Of a DNA stretch of 64,000 nucleotides, positions 26,918-34,808 are shown one piece after another. Position numbers and translations under genes: made by a program. The notes below the pieces were generated by a model. The model worked only from the letters and a program-made list of their open reading frames with translations, did no database searches and was not told the DNA's origin. The stretch lies in NCBI RefSeq assembly GCF_002192255.1, contig NZ_CP021768.1, positions 1,506,001 to 1,570,000 on the forward strand, given 5' to 3'. Positions within the stretch are counted from its first letter, which is position 1, and the number at the start of each line of letters is the position of its first letter. This stretch comes from Stenotrophomonas sp. WZN-1. GTDB lineage: Bacteria > Pseudomonadota > Gammaproteobacteria > Xanthomonadales > Xanthomonadaceae.

Positions 26918-27359
26918 GCGTGCGCCCCAGCCAGCCGCCGCCCTGGTGTTCGCGGGCGAACTGGTTCAGGTGCGCCTTGACCTGTTCGGCGTAGGCCTGG
27001 TCATCGCCGCGGATGTGGTTGAACAACCAGCGCGAGAGCATGGTGCGCAGCTCGTCGCTGATGTCCTCGCCGGCCTGGAAGCGCATGCGGTATTCCGATA
27101 CCCGCTTGATGAAGACCTCATGCACGCGCTTGTGCGCGGCACAGAACGGATAGCCTGCTTCCTCCATCAGCTCTTCCTCGAACGCGAAGTGCGACATGGT
27201 GTAGTCGACCACTTCATCGATCACTTCGCCGACGGCCGTACGCTGCATGCTGGCCTGGGCCACGTGCAGGTGGTTGAGCATCTCGATGATGCGGCGGTGT
27301 TGTTGGTCGATCACATCGATGCCGATGTTCAGATCGTCCTGCCAGACCAGTAGTGCCAT
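26898..27359 (-). CDS. Bacteriohemerythrin
   Basis: Non-heme di-iron protein that binds O2 (some members sense O2 or NO), 153 residues. All seven expected ligands are present: His21, His57, Glu61, His76, His80, His115 and Asp120, in the spacing of stand-alone bacteriohemerythrins. There is no fused signalling domain. AGGGGAG precedes the ATG. It is the last gene of a leftward MASE1-cyclase-hemerythrin series but has its own FNR/ANR site, so it can be expressed independently when oxygen is low. Confidence 0.95.
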   Translation of the reverse strand: MALLVWQDDLNIGIDVIDQQHRRIIEMLNHLHVAQASMQRTAVGEVIDEVVDYTMSHFAFEEELMEEAGYPFCAAHKRVHEVFIKRVSEYRMRFQAGEDISDELRTMLSRWLFNHIRGDDQAYAEQVKAHLNQFAREHQGGGWLGRTLKRFFG

Positions 27360-27391
27360 CCCGGCTCCCCTTCATGCCTATGTCGGGGCCG

Positions 27392-27433
27392 ACTGTAGGG
27401 CTGCCGTGCGGGGACGGCGTTGATCTGGATCAA
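27392..27433 (-). promoter_or_regulatory. FNR/ANR-type promoter of the bacteriohemerythrin gene
   Basis: TTGATCTGGATCAA (27420-27433) is a perfect FNR/ANR palindrome, TTGAT-N4-ATCAA. On the minus strand a -10-like TACAGT (27397-27392) follows with 32 bases between centres, exactly the spacing of class II FNR-activated promoters (site at -41.5). The predicted transcript would start near 27385, leaving a leader of about 25 bases with a good ribosome binding site. Confidence 0.8.
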
Positions 27434-27443
27434 AGCGTGCCGA

Positions 27444-28787
27444 TCAGGTCAGCGCAGGCTCGCGTGGACGCAGCGGGCTGGCCACCGTGGTGCAGCTGAC
27501 CCGGTTGCGGCCGCCGGCCTTGGCCAGGTAGAGCTGGCGGTCGGCCTCGGAGATCAGCCGGTGCAGTGCATCGCGCTGCGGGCGCAGGCAGCACAGGCCG
27601 ATGCTGACCGTCATGCGCAGGGTGGCGGTGCCGATGTCCACTTCCAGCGCAGCGATGCGCTGGCGCAGTTCCTCGAAGTACTGCAGCGCCTCGTCCTGTT
27701 CCATGTCCGGCACCAGCAGGCAGAACTCCTCGCCACCGAACCGCGCGATCAGGTCCTGGCTGCGGGCGTGCGCAGCCACCGCGCTGGCGACCGCACGCAG
27801 CGCGTCGTCGCCGGCCTCGTGGCCGTGGGTGTCGTTGATGTGCTTGAAGTGGTCGATGTCGATCATCGCCACCGCCACGCACTGGCCATGCAGCTGCAGC
27901 TGCGGCAACTGGCGCTGGCTCTGTTCCAGGAAGCAGCGACGGTTGGGCAGGCCGGTGAGGAAATCGCGGGTGGCCAGGTCCTGCAGCGTGCCGATCAGTT
28001 CCAGCTGGTCGACGTTCTGCGAGACGCGGCAGAAGAATTCCTCGCGCGAGAACGGCTTGCGCAGGAAATCGTTGGCGCCGTTCTTCAGGAAGCGCGGGAT
28101 CAGCGACGCGTCGGTGTTACCGGAAATGCCGATCACCGCCACCTTGTCGCGCGAGCGCAGGGTGCGCAGGCGGCGGGTGAACTCCACGCCCTGCATGCCG
28201 GGCATCTCCTGGTCGACCACGGCCAGGCGGATCGCAGGATGCGCCTCGATCGCGGCCAGGCCCGCGTTGCCGTCAGCGGCCTCGTGCACCTCATGGCCAT
28301 ACATGCGCAGCAGGGCGGCGGCATAGCCGCGCGCGGACGGCGAGTCGTCCACCACCAGCGCAGCGATGCGGCGGTTGCGTTCCAGCCGCTGCACCAGCCA
28401 CACCAGGTAGTCGATGCTGCCCGGGGTATTCTTCAGCACGTAGTCGATGATCTGCTGCTGCAGCACGCGCTTGCGCAGGTCCTCGTCGTAGACGCTGCTG
28501 ACCACCACGGTGGGCAGGCCGCGCTTGAGGAAGAACTCAACCACTGCATCGCGGTCGCCATCGGCCAGCACCAGCCCGGTCAGTACCAGGAACCAGCCGC
28601 CATCCTCGCTCAGCAGGCGATCGGCCTCGGCCAGAGTGGAGGCGATCACCACCGGCAGTTCCAGGCGCTGCTCGATGGCCTCGCGCAGCATGCCGGTGAA
28701 GGCACGGGAGTTTTCGACCAGCAGGATCCGCTGCGGCAGCGGATCGGCCAGGTCGCCATCGACGGCGGCCTGCGGCAGGACGGGCAT
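27444..28787 (-). CDS. REC-REC-GGDEF diguanylate cyclase (PleD-like)
   Basis: Cytoplasmic response regulator making c-di-GMP, 447 residues. REC1 (about 20-135) is degenerate: the phosphoacceptor position is Gly71 (FLVLTGLVLAD), though Lys119 remains. REC2 (about 143-260) is intact, with Asp192 in VVDQEMPG and Lys244 in FLRKPF. The GGDEF domain (about 275-435) has the active GGEEF (351-355) and the inhibitory I-site RSQD (342-345) at canonical spacing, so it should be active and product-inhibited. The start is taken at ATG 28787. It follows a MASE1 gene by 94 bases; a decayed second copy lies at 30.5-30.8 kb. Confidence 0.93.
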   Translation of the reverse strand: MPVLPQAAVDGDLADPLPQRILLVENSRAFTGMLREAIEQRLELPVVIASTLAEADRLLSEDGGWFLVLTGLVLADGDRDAVVEFFLKRGLPTVVVSSVYDEDLRKRVLQQQIIDYVLKNTPGSIDYLVWLVQRLERNRRIAALVVDDSPSARGYAAALLRMYGHEVHEAADGNAGLAAIEAHPAIRLAVVDQEMPGMQGVEFTRRLRTLRSRDKVAVIGISGNTDASLIPRFLKNGANDFLRKPFSREEFFCRVSQNVDQLELIGTLQDLATRDFLTGLPNRRCFLEQSQRQLPQLQLHGQCVAVAMIDIDHFKHINDTHGHEAGDDALRAVASAVAAHARSQDLIARFGGEEFCLLVPDMEQDEALQYFEELRQRIAALEVDIGTATLRMTVSIGLCCLRPQRDALHRLISEADRQLYLAKAGGRNRVSCTTVASPLRPREPALT

Positions 28788-28881
28788 GATGCGGTGGCTC
28801 ACGAGGGAGGGCTCGGCACGGATAGCGGCGGTTTCGGGCGCAACTTTAGCGGAGCAGCGTGCCCTGCGCGTCGTTCCCCGA

Positions 28882-30444
28882 TCAGGCAGGCGATGCGAAT
28901 GCCGCCGGTGTACCCGCAATCGATTCATGCAGGACGAGCCGGAGCCGGTTGCCACGGCAATGCACCGTGCCGCCGTAGGCCATTATCCGGCCGGCCAGAC
29001 GCTCGGTGGCCTGCCGAACGGTCCGGTTCGACAGTGTGCAACCGCGATCAAGCAGGCCCACGACCACCACGATGCCGCGGCGATCGCCAGTCTGGCCGCT
29101 CCGGGCGCGCACGCTGACCTGCCCTGACTCCAGCTCCAGCAGCAGCGACACCGCCTCGATCAGCGAGCGATAGATGGCGAGCTGCAGATCCACAGTCAGC
29201 AGGCAGGGGTTGCCCTCCAGCCGGGGCGGAATCACGCGATGGGTGTTGCTCCAGTTCTCGCATGCGCCGCCAACCCGCAGCGTGATGTACAGCCCAACCT
29301 GCTCCAGCCCCGTCGGATACAGCAGACTGGCCTGTTCACGGAACAGCCGCGAGTGCACGGATGAGGCGTGCTGCAGGCTGTTGGCCACCGCATGATGCCC
29401 CTGTTCCTTCAGCCAGCTGACCATCTCGCCGAGCGAGCTGTCCATCCCTTCGCCCAGCTGCTTGAGATGGGAGGCGCGCTCGCGCAGCTCGCGCTCGCTG
29501 GTCTGGTGCGAGCTGCGTGCGAGGCGCAACGTGGTTTCCTCTGCCAGGCTTCGTGACTGCGCGCGTTGATGGTGATAGCTGATGCTGGATCCCAAGGCGA
29601 GCAGCGCGACGCTCATCACGGCCATGCTCTGCTGGGTGGCAAACGTGCCCAGGTCGAACGAGGACGGTAGGCCGGTGCTGGGGGTGGCAAAATGGAGTGG
29701 AAGGTTCAACAGCGGAATCGCGACGGCCGCGCCACGCCAGCCATGCATGAAGGTCAGGGCGATGGCGGGCAGGGCGGCCAGCAGCACCATATGCGTCCGC
29801 GTGGTGTGGGCGCTGACGCTTGTCAGCTGCATGCACAGCCCCAGCACCAGCATCACCAGGATCGCCGAGACGGTGGGTGCGACAAAACGATGGGCCCAAC
29901 CTGGGTCGGCGTGCCGTCGCGACCAGAGGAATGCCAACGGCACCAGGGTGATGATGGCGGCGAAGTGACCAAAGATCGTCCGATCGACCGCGTCCAGCAG
30001 GTTGCTCGGCGGCGGTTTCGACCAGAGAACATATGAAATGCTCAGATTGAGAGCCGGGACGAACAGTGCGGTGCAGATCGACAACGAAAGCAGCCAGAGG
30101 CCCGTGGCTGCCTCGGACGGCATTTTTTCCCGGTGCAGGTAAACCACCAGCATCGCCATCGGCATCAGCAGCGTCGACGCCAGGATGACCCAGTCCAGCC
30201 CGTAGCTGTCGATCATGGGGATGCGCAGGGTTGCGAAGTACGCATACTCGCCAAGTAGCAGGTAGGGCCACAGGCGGGTCGGGACGATCAGTAGTGCCGC
30301 TGCCCGGATGCCCGCGGGCAGGAAGAACTGATCCAGCGAGAACTGACGCGAGACAAGGCAGCTCAAGGCGTAGGCGGCCGCGAGTGCGATTCCGACGGGT
30401 CGGATCCGGAAGCTCAGTTCAATTGCTTCTTTGAATCGGTCCAA
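28882..30444 (-). CDS. MASE1 membrane protein with degenerate kinase-like C-terminus (copy 1)
   Basis: A 520-residue membrane protein. Residues about 10-320 hold a MASE1 sensor domain with roughly eight membrane helices and the signature RLWPYLLLGEYAYFA. A short coiled coil follows (RELRERASHLKQLGEGMDSSL), then a C-terminal domain resembling the dimerisation and ATPase parts of NarX-type kinases (LTVDLQLAIYRSLIEAVSLLL) but lacking a phosphorylatable H-box histidine, the N-box asparagine and the glycine box. It is therefore probably a pseudokinase that senses and regulates. The start is TTG 30444, the only available start, with AGAGG upstream. Paralog of 31552-33144. Confidence 0.82.
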   Translation of the reverse strand: MDRFKEAIELSFRIRPVGIALAAAYALSCLVSRQFSLDQFFLPAGIRAAALLIVPTRLWPYLLLGEYAYFATLRIPMIDSYGLDWVILASTLLMPMAMLVVYLHREKMPSEAATGLWLLSLSICTALFVPALNLSISYVLWSKPPPSNLLDAVDRTIFGHFAAIITLVPLAFLWSRRHADPGWAHRFVAPTVSAILVMLVLGLCMQLTSVSAHTTRTHMVLLAALPAIALTFMHGWRGAAVAIPLLNLPLHFATPSTGLPSSFDLGTFATQQSMAVMSVALLALGSSISYHHQRAQSRSLAEETTLRLARSSHQTSERELRERASHLKQLGEGMDSSLGEMVSWLKEQGHHAVANSLQHASSVHSRLFREQASLLYPTGLEQVGLYITLRVGGACENWSNTHRVIPPRLEGNPCLLTVDLQLAIYRSLIEAVSLLLELESGQVSVRARSGQTGDRRGIVVVVGLLDRGCTLSNRTVRQATERLAGRIMAYGGTVHCRGNRLRLVLHESIAGTPAAFASPA

Positions 30445-30509
30445 GCCCCCGCCTCTTGTCTCCCGGCCAATGATGGCTGGTCATTTCTGCAGACACTAGC
30501 GACAGTTGG

Positions 30510-30800
30510 AGATGGGCGCAATCGAGGTGTCTGGCCTCCCTTTGCGCTGCAATCGGCGGCTTCCCACGCTTCATGGCGACATGCTCAGCAGTGCGGCGGC
30601 ATGGCCACCTGCGGACGGTGAATCATCCACAATCCGCGTGCCCCTGTGTCGATCGCGTTCCGGCCGCTGCACCAGCCGCACTCGCCGGTTGATGCTGTCC
30701 GCTGCGTGCGCCATCACACAATCGACGATATCCTGCTGTCGCACGCGCCTGTCCAGGTCCTTGTCGCAGATGCCCCTGGCCCGCACCGTCGGCGGATTTG
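30510..30800 (-). pseudogene. Decayed fragment of a second REC-REC-GGDEF cyclase
   Basis: The minus strand encodes CDKDLDRRVRQQDIVDCVM and VDDSPSAGGHAAALL, which align without gaps to YDEDLRKRVLQQQIIDYVL and VDDSPSARGYAAALL of the intact cyclase (about residues 91-163). A stop follows at 30571; shifting frame restores RHEAWEAADCSA against GHEVHEAADGNA of the parent (residues 164-175), proving a frameshift. The N-terminal third and the whole GGDEF half are missing. The fragment lies between the two MASE1 genes, where a duplicated cyclase would be expected. Confidence 0.85.
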
Positions 30801-30964
30801 ACTGCGGGTATTGGCGATTTCGGACGCAGCTTCGGCGTGGCAGGGGTTTGCATCGATCCAGTGGATTATGTCCGATAGGTACTGCAGAGTGCGCCCGGTA
30901 TATGCTGATGCGATTGGCGGTAGCATCCTTCTTGATCCGTATTGCATCCAACCTGGAGGTTAGT

Positions 30965-31390
30965 GTGAGAAGTTTCCGAATTCATGCATTTGCTGGTGCA
31001 TTGATGTTGGTGCCTGTATCCGTTTTTGCATTTGCCCCGAGTGACGACCATGGAATCAAGATGGCCGGCCAAGGACTCGGCCAGTCGATTCCGCAGGCAC
31101 AGGACCTGAGCGTGGATCCCGGCTGGTTGGTCTATGGGTTCGAGCGCGATGGCATGGATTATTTCCAGGTAAACGATCTCGCGGGGCACGTGCACATCGT
31201 GATCGGCAATGCTGCCGGCACGTTCTGGGTGCTGCCGGCAGGTGACCCATCCGCGAAGGTGTCGTTGCCGGAGCAGCGCCTGCCTGTTCCCGCCAAAGCC
31301 ACCAGAACGGTTGTCTATCGGGCCTCCGCATTCACGCTGGTCAGGTATGCAAGCGGAGCTGATGTGCTGTGGGCGGTCGAGGCACCCTGA
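30965..31390 (+). CDS. Small secreted hypothetical protein
   Basis: A 141-residue protein with a clear signal peptide (RIHAFAGALMLVPVSVFAFA) and a mature part rich in beta-type sequence (GWLVYGFERDGMDYFQVND, HIVIGNAAGTFWVLPAG, YRASAFTLVRYASGADVLW). I do not recognise the family. GTG 30965 is chosen because GGAGG stands five bases upstream. It is on the strand opposite to both MASE1 genes, has lower GC than its surroundings, and occupies the place where the N-terminal half of the second cyclase would have been, so it may have arrived with the event that destroyed that copy. Confidence 0.7.
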   Translation: MRSFRIHAFAGALMLVPVSVFAFAPSDDHGIKMAGQGLGQSIPQAQDLSVDPGWLVYGFERDGMDYFQVNDLAGHVHIVIGNAAGTFWVLPAGDPSAKVSLPEQRLPVPAKATRTVVYRASAFTLVRYASGADVLWAVEAP

Positions 31391-31551
31391 TACCGCCTGT
31401 TGCCGGGATATCGGCGACAGCTTCAGTATCAGGCCGCGTGGGTACCCGGTGTTCGCCGGGTGCCCATGACGCCCGGGACCAGGGGGCAGTGCGAGATGCT
31501 TATGCCATTCTGCTGCGCTGGTTCGATCCGGTCGCTTGACTGTGAAATGTA

Positions 31552-33144
31552 CTACTGCAGCGCAGAGGGTGCGGGGCAGCTGTACCGCGATGGAGCACTG
31601 GGCGCTGTCTCAAGCCTGGTCTCGCGGTCGAGGAACAGAATCCTGACCCGGTTGCGGTAGCAGTCAACGGTCCCGTCATAGGGAAGGGTTCGCCCGGTCA
31701 GTCGCTCGAACGCTGCCATGGTCGTCTGCTGGGATAGGTGCCTACGCTGTTCCAGCAGTGACACGACCATGAGGATTCCGCGCCTGGAGCCCATTCCGCC
31801 GCATCTTGCACGAATGCGAATCTGACCGCCTTCATGCTTGAGAAGAATGGAGACCGCATCAATCAGTGTCCGGTAGGCGGCCAACTGCAGTTCCACGCTC
31901 AGGTTGCAGGGGTCGCCTTTCAGGTCCGGGCGGAGAACGCGTTCCGTCAGCTTCCATGACTCACGGATGCCACCCGCCTGCAAGGCCACGTAAAGCCCAA
32001 GATGCTCCAGGCCCGAGGGATAGACCATGCTTGTCTGTTCGCGAAAGAGCCGCGAATGGACATTCGAGGTATGCAGAAGGCTGCTGGCCACTGCGTGGTG
32101 TCCCTGGGCCTTGAGCCAGTCGGCCAGCTCAACCAGCGACGTATCGATGCCGTCGCCGAGCCTGCGAAGGTGCAGGGCACGTTCACGCAGCTCCATCTCG
32201 CTGGCCAATTGCGAGCTCCTCGCAAGATGGATGGCGTCCCTTTCGCCCATCTCGCGCAGCCTGTAACGATGGTAGAAGTGGGTGATGCGTGATCCGAGCA
32301 GCAGCAATACGATGCCGCTGATCGCCATGATCTGCTGGGTGATGAAGGCTGCCGGATCGAATGCGGTTGGATGGGTGTTGGGCGTGGTCAGGCCGATGAC
32401 CATGTTGAGCACCGGCACTGCAAGGGCAGCACCCCTCCAGCCATACAGGCAGGTAAGTGCAGCCGCGGGGAGTGCCAACAGCAGCAGGAAGGTTGCCTTC
32501 AATGCAATCCAGTCTGCGGGCAGTTGAGCCGCAGCTATCCCGATCAGCAGCATCAATGAAAGTGCTGCCAGCATCGGCGTCTTCCGTCGGGCGTTCCACT
32601 CCTGCCCAACGTCTTGTCGCGCCCACAGCATGGCAATGGGGGCCACCGTCAGAATGCCGATGAAATCACCCACGCTGAAGCGCGCGGCATTGGTCAGGAA
32701 GGGCGTGGAAGGGGGTGTTGGCCAGAGCAGATGGGAAAAGCTGAGGTTGAGCAGAGTAACAACGACGCTGGAAGCGGCGGCAATCAACAAGAGGCCGATC
32801 GTCTGCGACTCCGCCATCAGTCGCCGTTGCAGCTTCACAATCAGCATCACCGCTGGCATGAGGAACGCGGAGGCAACAATGACCCATGTCAGGCCGTACT
32901 TCTCGATCATCGGCACGCGGGACTGTGCGAAGTACGCATATTCGCCCAACAGCAGGTAGGGCCAAAGGCGTGGCGGGCACAACAGCACGGCTGCCACCCG
33001 GATGCCGGCTGGCAAATAGAACTGATCCAGCGACAGCTGTCGGGTTGCCCAGTAGGCAACTGCATAAAGCAAGGCAAGCATCAGGCCAGCTGGATGAATG
33101 CGCACCTTCAGTAACAATCCTTCTTTCCACCAGTCCAATCGCAC
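31552..33144 (-). CDS. MASE1 membrane protein with degenerate kinase-like C-terminus (copy 2)
   Basis: Paralog of copy 1, 530 residues, the same architecture: MASE1 helices with RLWPYLLLGEYAYFA, the coiled coil MELRERALHLRRLGDGIDTSL, then LSVELQLAAYRTLIDAVSILL. The two copies share long blocks such as QGHHAVA and HSRLFREQ in the C-terminal domain. The histidine, N-box and glycine-box residues are missing here too. GTG 33144 has AGGAG upstream; TTG 33138 matches the start of copy 1. No intact cyclase follows it. Confidence 0.8.
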   Translation of the reverse strand: MRLDWWKEGLLLKVRIHPAGLMLALLYAVAYWATRQLSLDQFYLPAGIRVAAVLLCPPRLWPYLLLGEYAYFAQSRVPMIEKYGLTWVIVASAFLMPAVMLIVKLQRRLMAESQTIGLLLIAAASSVVVTLLNLSFSHLLWPTPPSTPFLTNAARFSVGDFIGILTVAPIAMLWARQDVGQEWNARRKTPMLAALSLMLLIGIAAAQLPADWIALKATFLLLLALPAAALTCLYGWRGAALAVPVLNMVIGLTTPNTHPTAFDPAAFITQQIMAISGIVLLLLGSRITHFYHRYRLREMGERDAIHLARSSQLASEMELRERALHLRRLGDGIDTSLVELADWLKAQGHHAVASSLLHTSNVHSRLFREQTSMVYPSGLEHLGLYVALQAGGIRESWKLTERVLRPDLKGDPCNLSVELQLAAYRTLIDAVSILLKHEGGQIRIRARCGGMGSRRGILMVVSLLEQRRHLSQQTTMAAFERLTGRTLPYDGTVDCYRNRVRILFLDRETRLETAPSAPSRYSCPAPSALQ

Positions 33145-33273
33145 GTCCCCCTCTCCTACGTGTCCCCTGTCAGCATCCATTCGCCGCGGGGCCCGGTTTC
33201 TCAGGACGGTATCGGTCTGCGAACGATTATGCAATTGCACAGCTGCGCATTTAGGAAATTGTCCAGCCGTCCA

Positions 33274-33300
33274 TCACAGATGTTGCGTGAAAATCTGTGA
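33274..33300. promoter_or_regulatory. Inverted repeat upstream of MASE1 copy 2
   Basis: TCACAGAT and ATCTGTGA form a perfect 8-bp inverted repeat with an 11-base spacer, 130 bases before MASE1 copy 2 and 70 bases after the puuB stop. No T-run follows on either strand, so an operator is as likely as an mRNA hairpin. The regulator is unknown; spacing does not fit a CRP/Clp site. Confidence 0.4.
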
Positions 33301-33369
33301 CGTGTGCAGCACGATCAGCGCTGCGGTGCGTTTGTCAGAACGTTCAATACAGGTGGAGATGCAGAATCT

Positions 33370-34647
33370 TCACCACAACGCATCCCGCAGCTTGTACCAG
33401 GACATCGCCGCCACCAGCAGTGGCGTGCGCAGCAGCCGGCCGCCGGGGAAGGGCACATGGCGCAGGCGCTGGAACACGTCCAGGCGCTCGCTCTGCCCGG
33501 CGATGGCAGCGGCGATCACCTCGCCGGCCAGCCCGGCGGCGGCCACCCCATGCCCGGAGAACCCCTGTGCGAAGTACAGGTTGCCGTCCAGCCGGCCCCA
33601 GTGCGGGGCGCGGTTGCGGGTGATGTCCACATAGCCGCCCCAGACCTGGTCCAGCGCCACGTCAGCCAACTGCGGGAACACCTCATGCATGCGCCGCTGC
33701 ATCACTCCACGCAGACCGGGCGGCGGCAGCGCCGAATAGCTGGCGCGGCCGCCGAACAGCAGGCGGTGGTCGTGGCTGAGACGGAAGTAGTCCAGCGCCC
33801 AGGCGGTGTCGGCCACGGCCATGTCGTTGCCGATCAGGGCACGGGCACGGTCGGCGCCAAGCGGCTCGCTGGCACCGATATAGGTGCCGACCGGCATGAT
33901 GCACCGCTCCAGCTCGGGTAGCAGGCCCTGCAGCCACGCATTGCCGGCGACCACCAGGTGTGCGGCGCGCACGCTGCCCTGGGCGGTGTGCAGGGACGGC
34001 TGCGGTCCGCGCCGCACGCGGGTCACCGCAGAGTTCTCGTGGATCACCACGCCGGCCGCGCGCGCCGCATCGGCCAGCCCGCGCGCATAGGCCAGCGGGT
34101 GCAGGTGCGCGCTGAGCGGATCGAACATCGCGGCGCGGTAGCGCGGGCTGTCCAACTGCGCGCGCAGTGCATCGCGGTCCCACCATTGCATGGGGTAGTC
34201 GTAGTGGCGCTGCAGGTGCTCGCAGTTGGCACGCAGGTCGCGCTCATGGCGTTCGCGGATGGCGACGCTGGCATGGCCTTCCACCCAGTGGCAGTCGATG
34301 CCATGGCGGTCGATGCGCGTACGCATGGCCTGCACCGCATCGCGCGACCAGTCGAACAGATGGCGCGCGTCATCACGGCCGAGCTGGCGCTCCAGTTCGT
34401 CCACCTCGCAGCCATAGCCGACCAGCGCCTGGCCACCATTGCGGCCGGATGCGCCCCAGCCGATCCGCTGCGCTTCCAGCAGCACCACGCGCTGGCCACG
34501 GGCGGCCAGTTCCAGCGCGGCGGTCAGGCCGGTGTAGCCGGCGCCGAGCACCGCGACGTCGGCCTGTACATTCTCCTGTAAAGGGGGCAGCGCGGCCGGC
34601 TCGGGGAGACTGGCGGCGTACCAGCTGGGCGGGAAGGCGGCGCTCAC
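33370..34647 (-). CDS. puuB: FAD-dependent gamma-glutamylputrescine oxidase (PuuB-like)
   Basis: Oxidises gamma-glutamylputrescine to the aldehyde with O2, the second step of the Puu route. The 425 residues carry a Rossmann FAD site (VAVLGAGYTGLTAALELA), the GRNGGQ motif typical of the DadA/PuuB family, and a C-terminal FAD-contact region (FAQGFSGHGVAAAGLAGEVI). It is divergent from puuD, sharing a 160-base control region with it. Confidence 0.88.
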   Translation of the reverse strand: MSAAFPPSWYAASLPEPAALPPLQENVQADVAVLGAGYTGLTAALELAARGQRVVLLEAQRIGWGASGRNGGQALVGYGCEVDELERQLGRDDARHLFDWSRDAVQAMRTRIDRHGIDCHWVEGHASVAIRERHERDLRANCEHLQRHYDYPMQWWDRDALRAQLDSPRYRAAMFDPLSAHLHPLAYARGLADAARAAGVVIHENSAVTRVRRGPQPSLHTAQGSVRAAHLVVAGNAWLQGLLPELERCIMPVGTYIGASEPLGADRARALIGNDMAVADTAWALDYFRLSHDHRLLFGGRASYSALPPPGLRGVMQRRMHEVFPQLADVALDQVWGGYVDITRNRAPHWGRLDGNLYFAQGFSGHGVAAAGLAGEVIAAAIAGQSERLDVFQRLRHVPFPGGRLLRTPLLVAAMSWYKLRDALW

Positions 34648-34808
34648 TGCAGGCCTCGCGGGTGCAGGGCAGGAGGACGGAGCGGGGCAGGTCGATCAGC
34701 GTTCACCAACCTAGTTTCGCCGATGCGTGACGGCTGTGGTGTGACGGCACCGACTTGCCGCCTTCGCCGGGCGACGGGTAACGTGGCGGCACGCCAAGGA
34801 GTTTTCCC

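Noticed and set aside
33274..33300. Inverted repeat as a Clp/CRP site
   Set aside because: CRP-type sites are TGTGA-N6-TCACA; here the halves are in the opposite order with an 11-base spacer, so the regulator is left unnamed.
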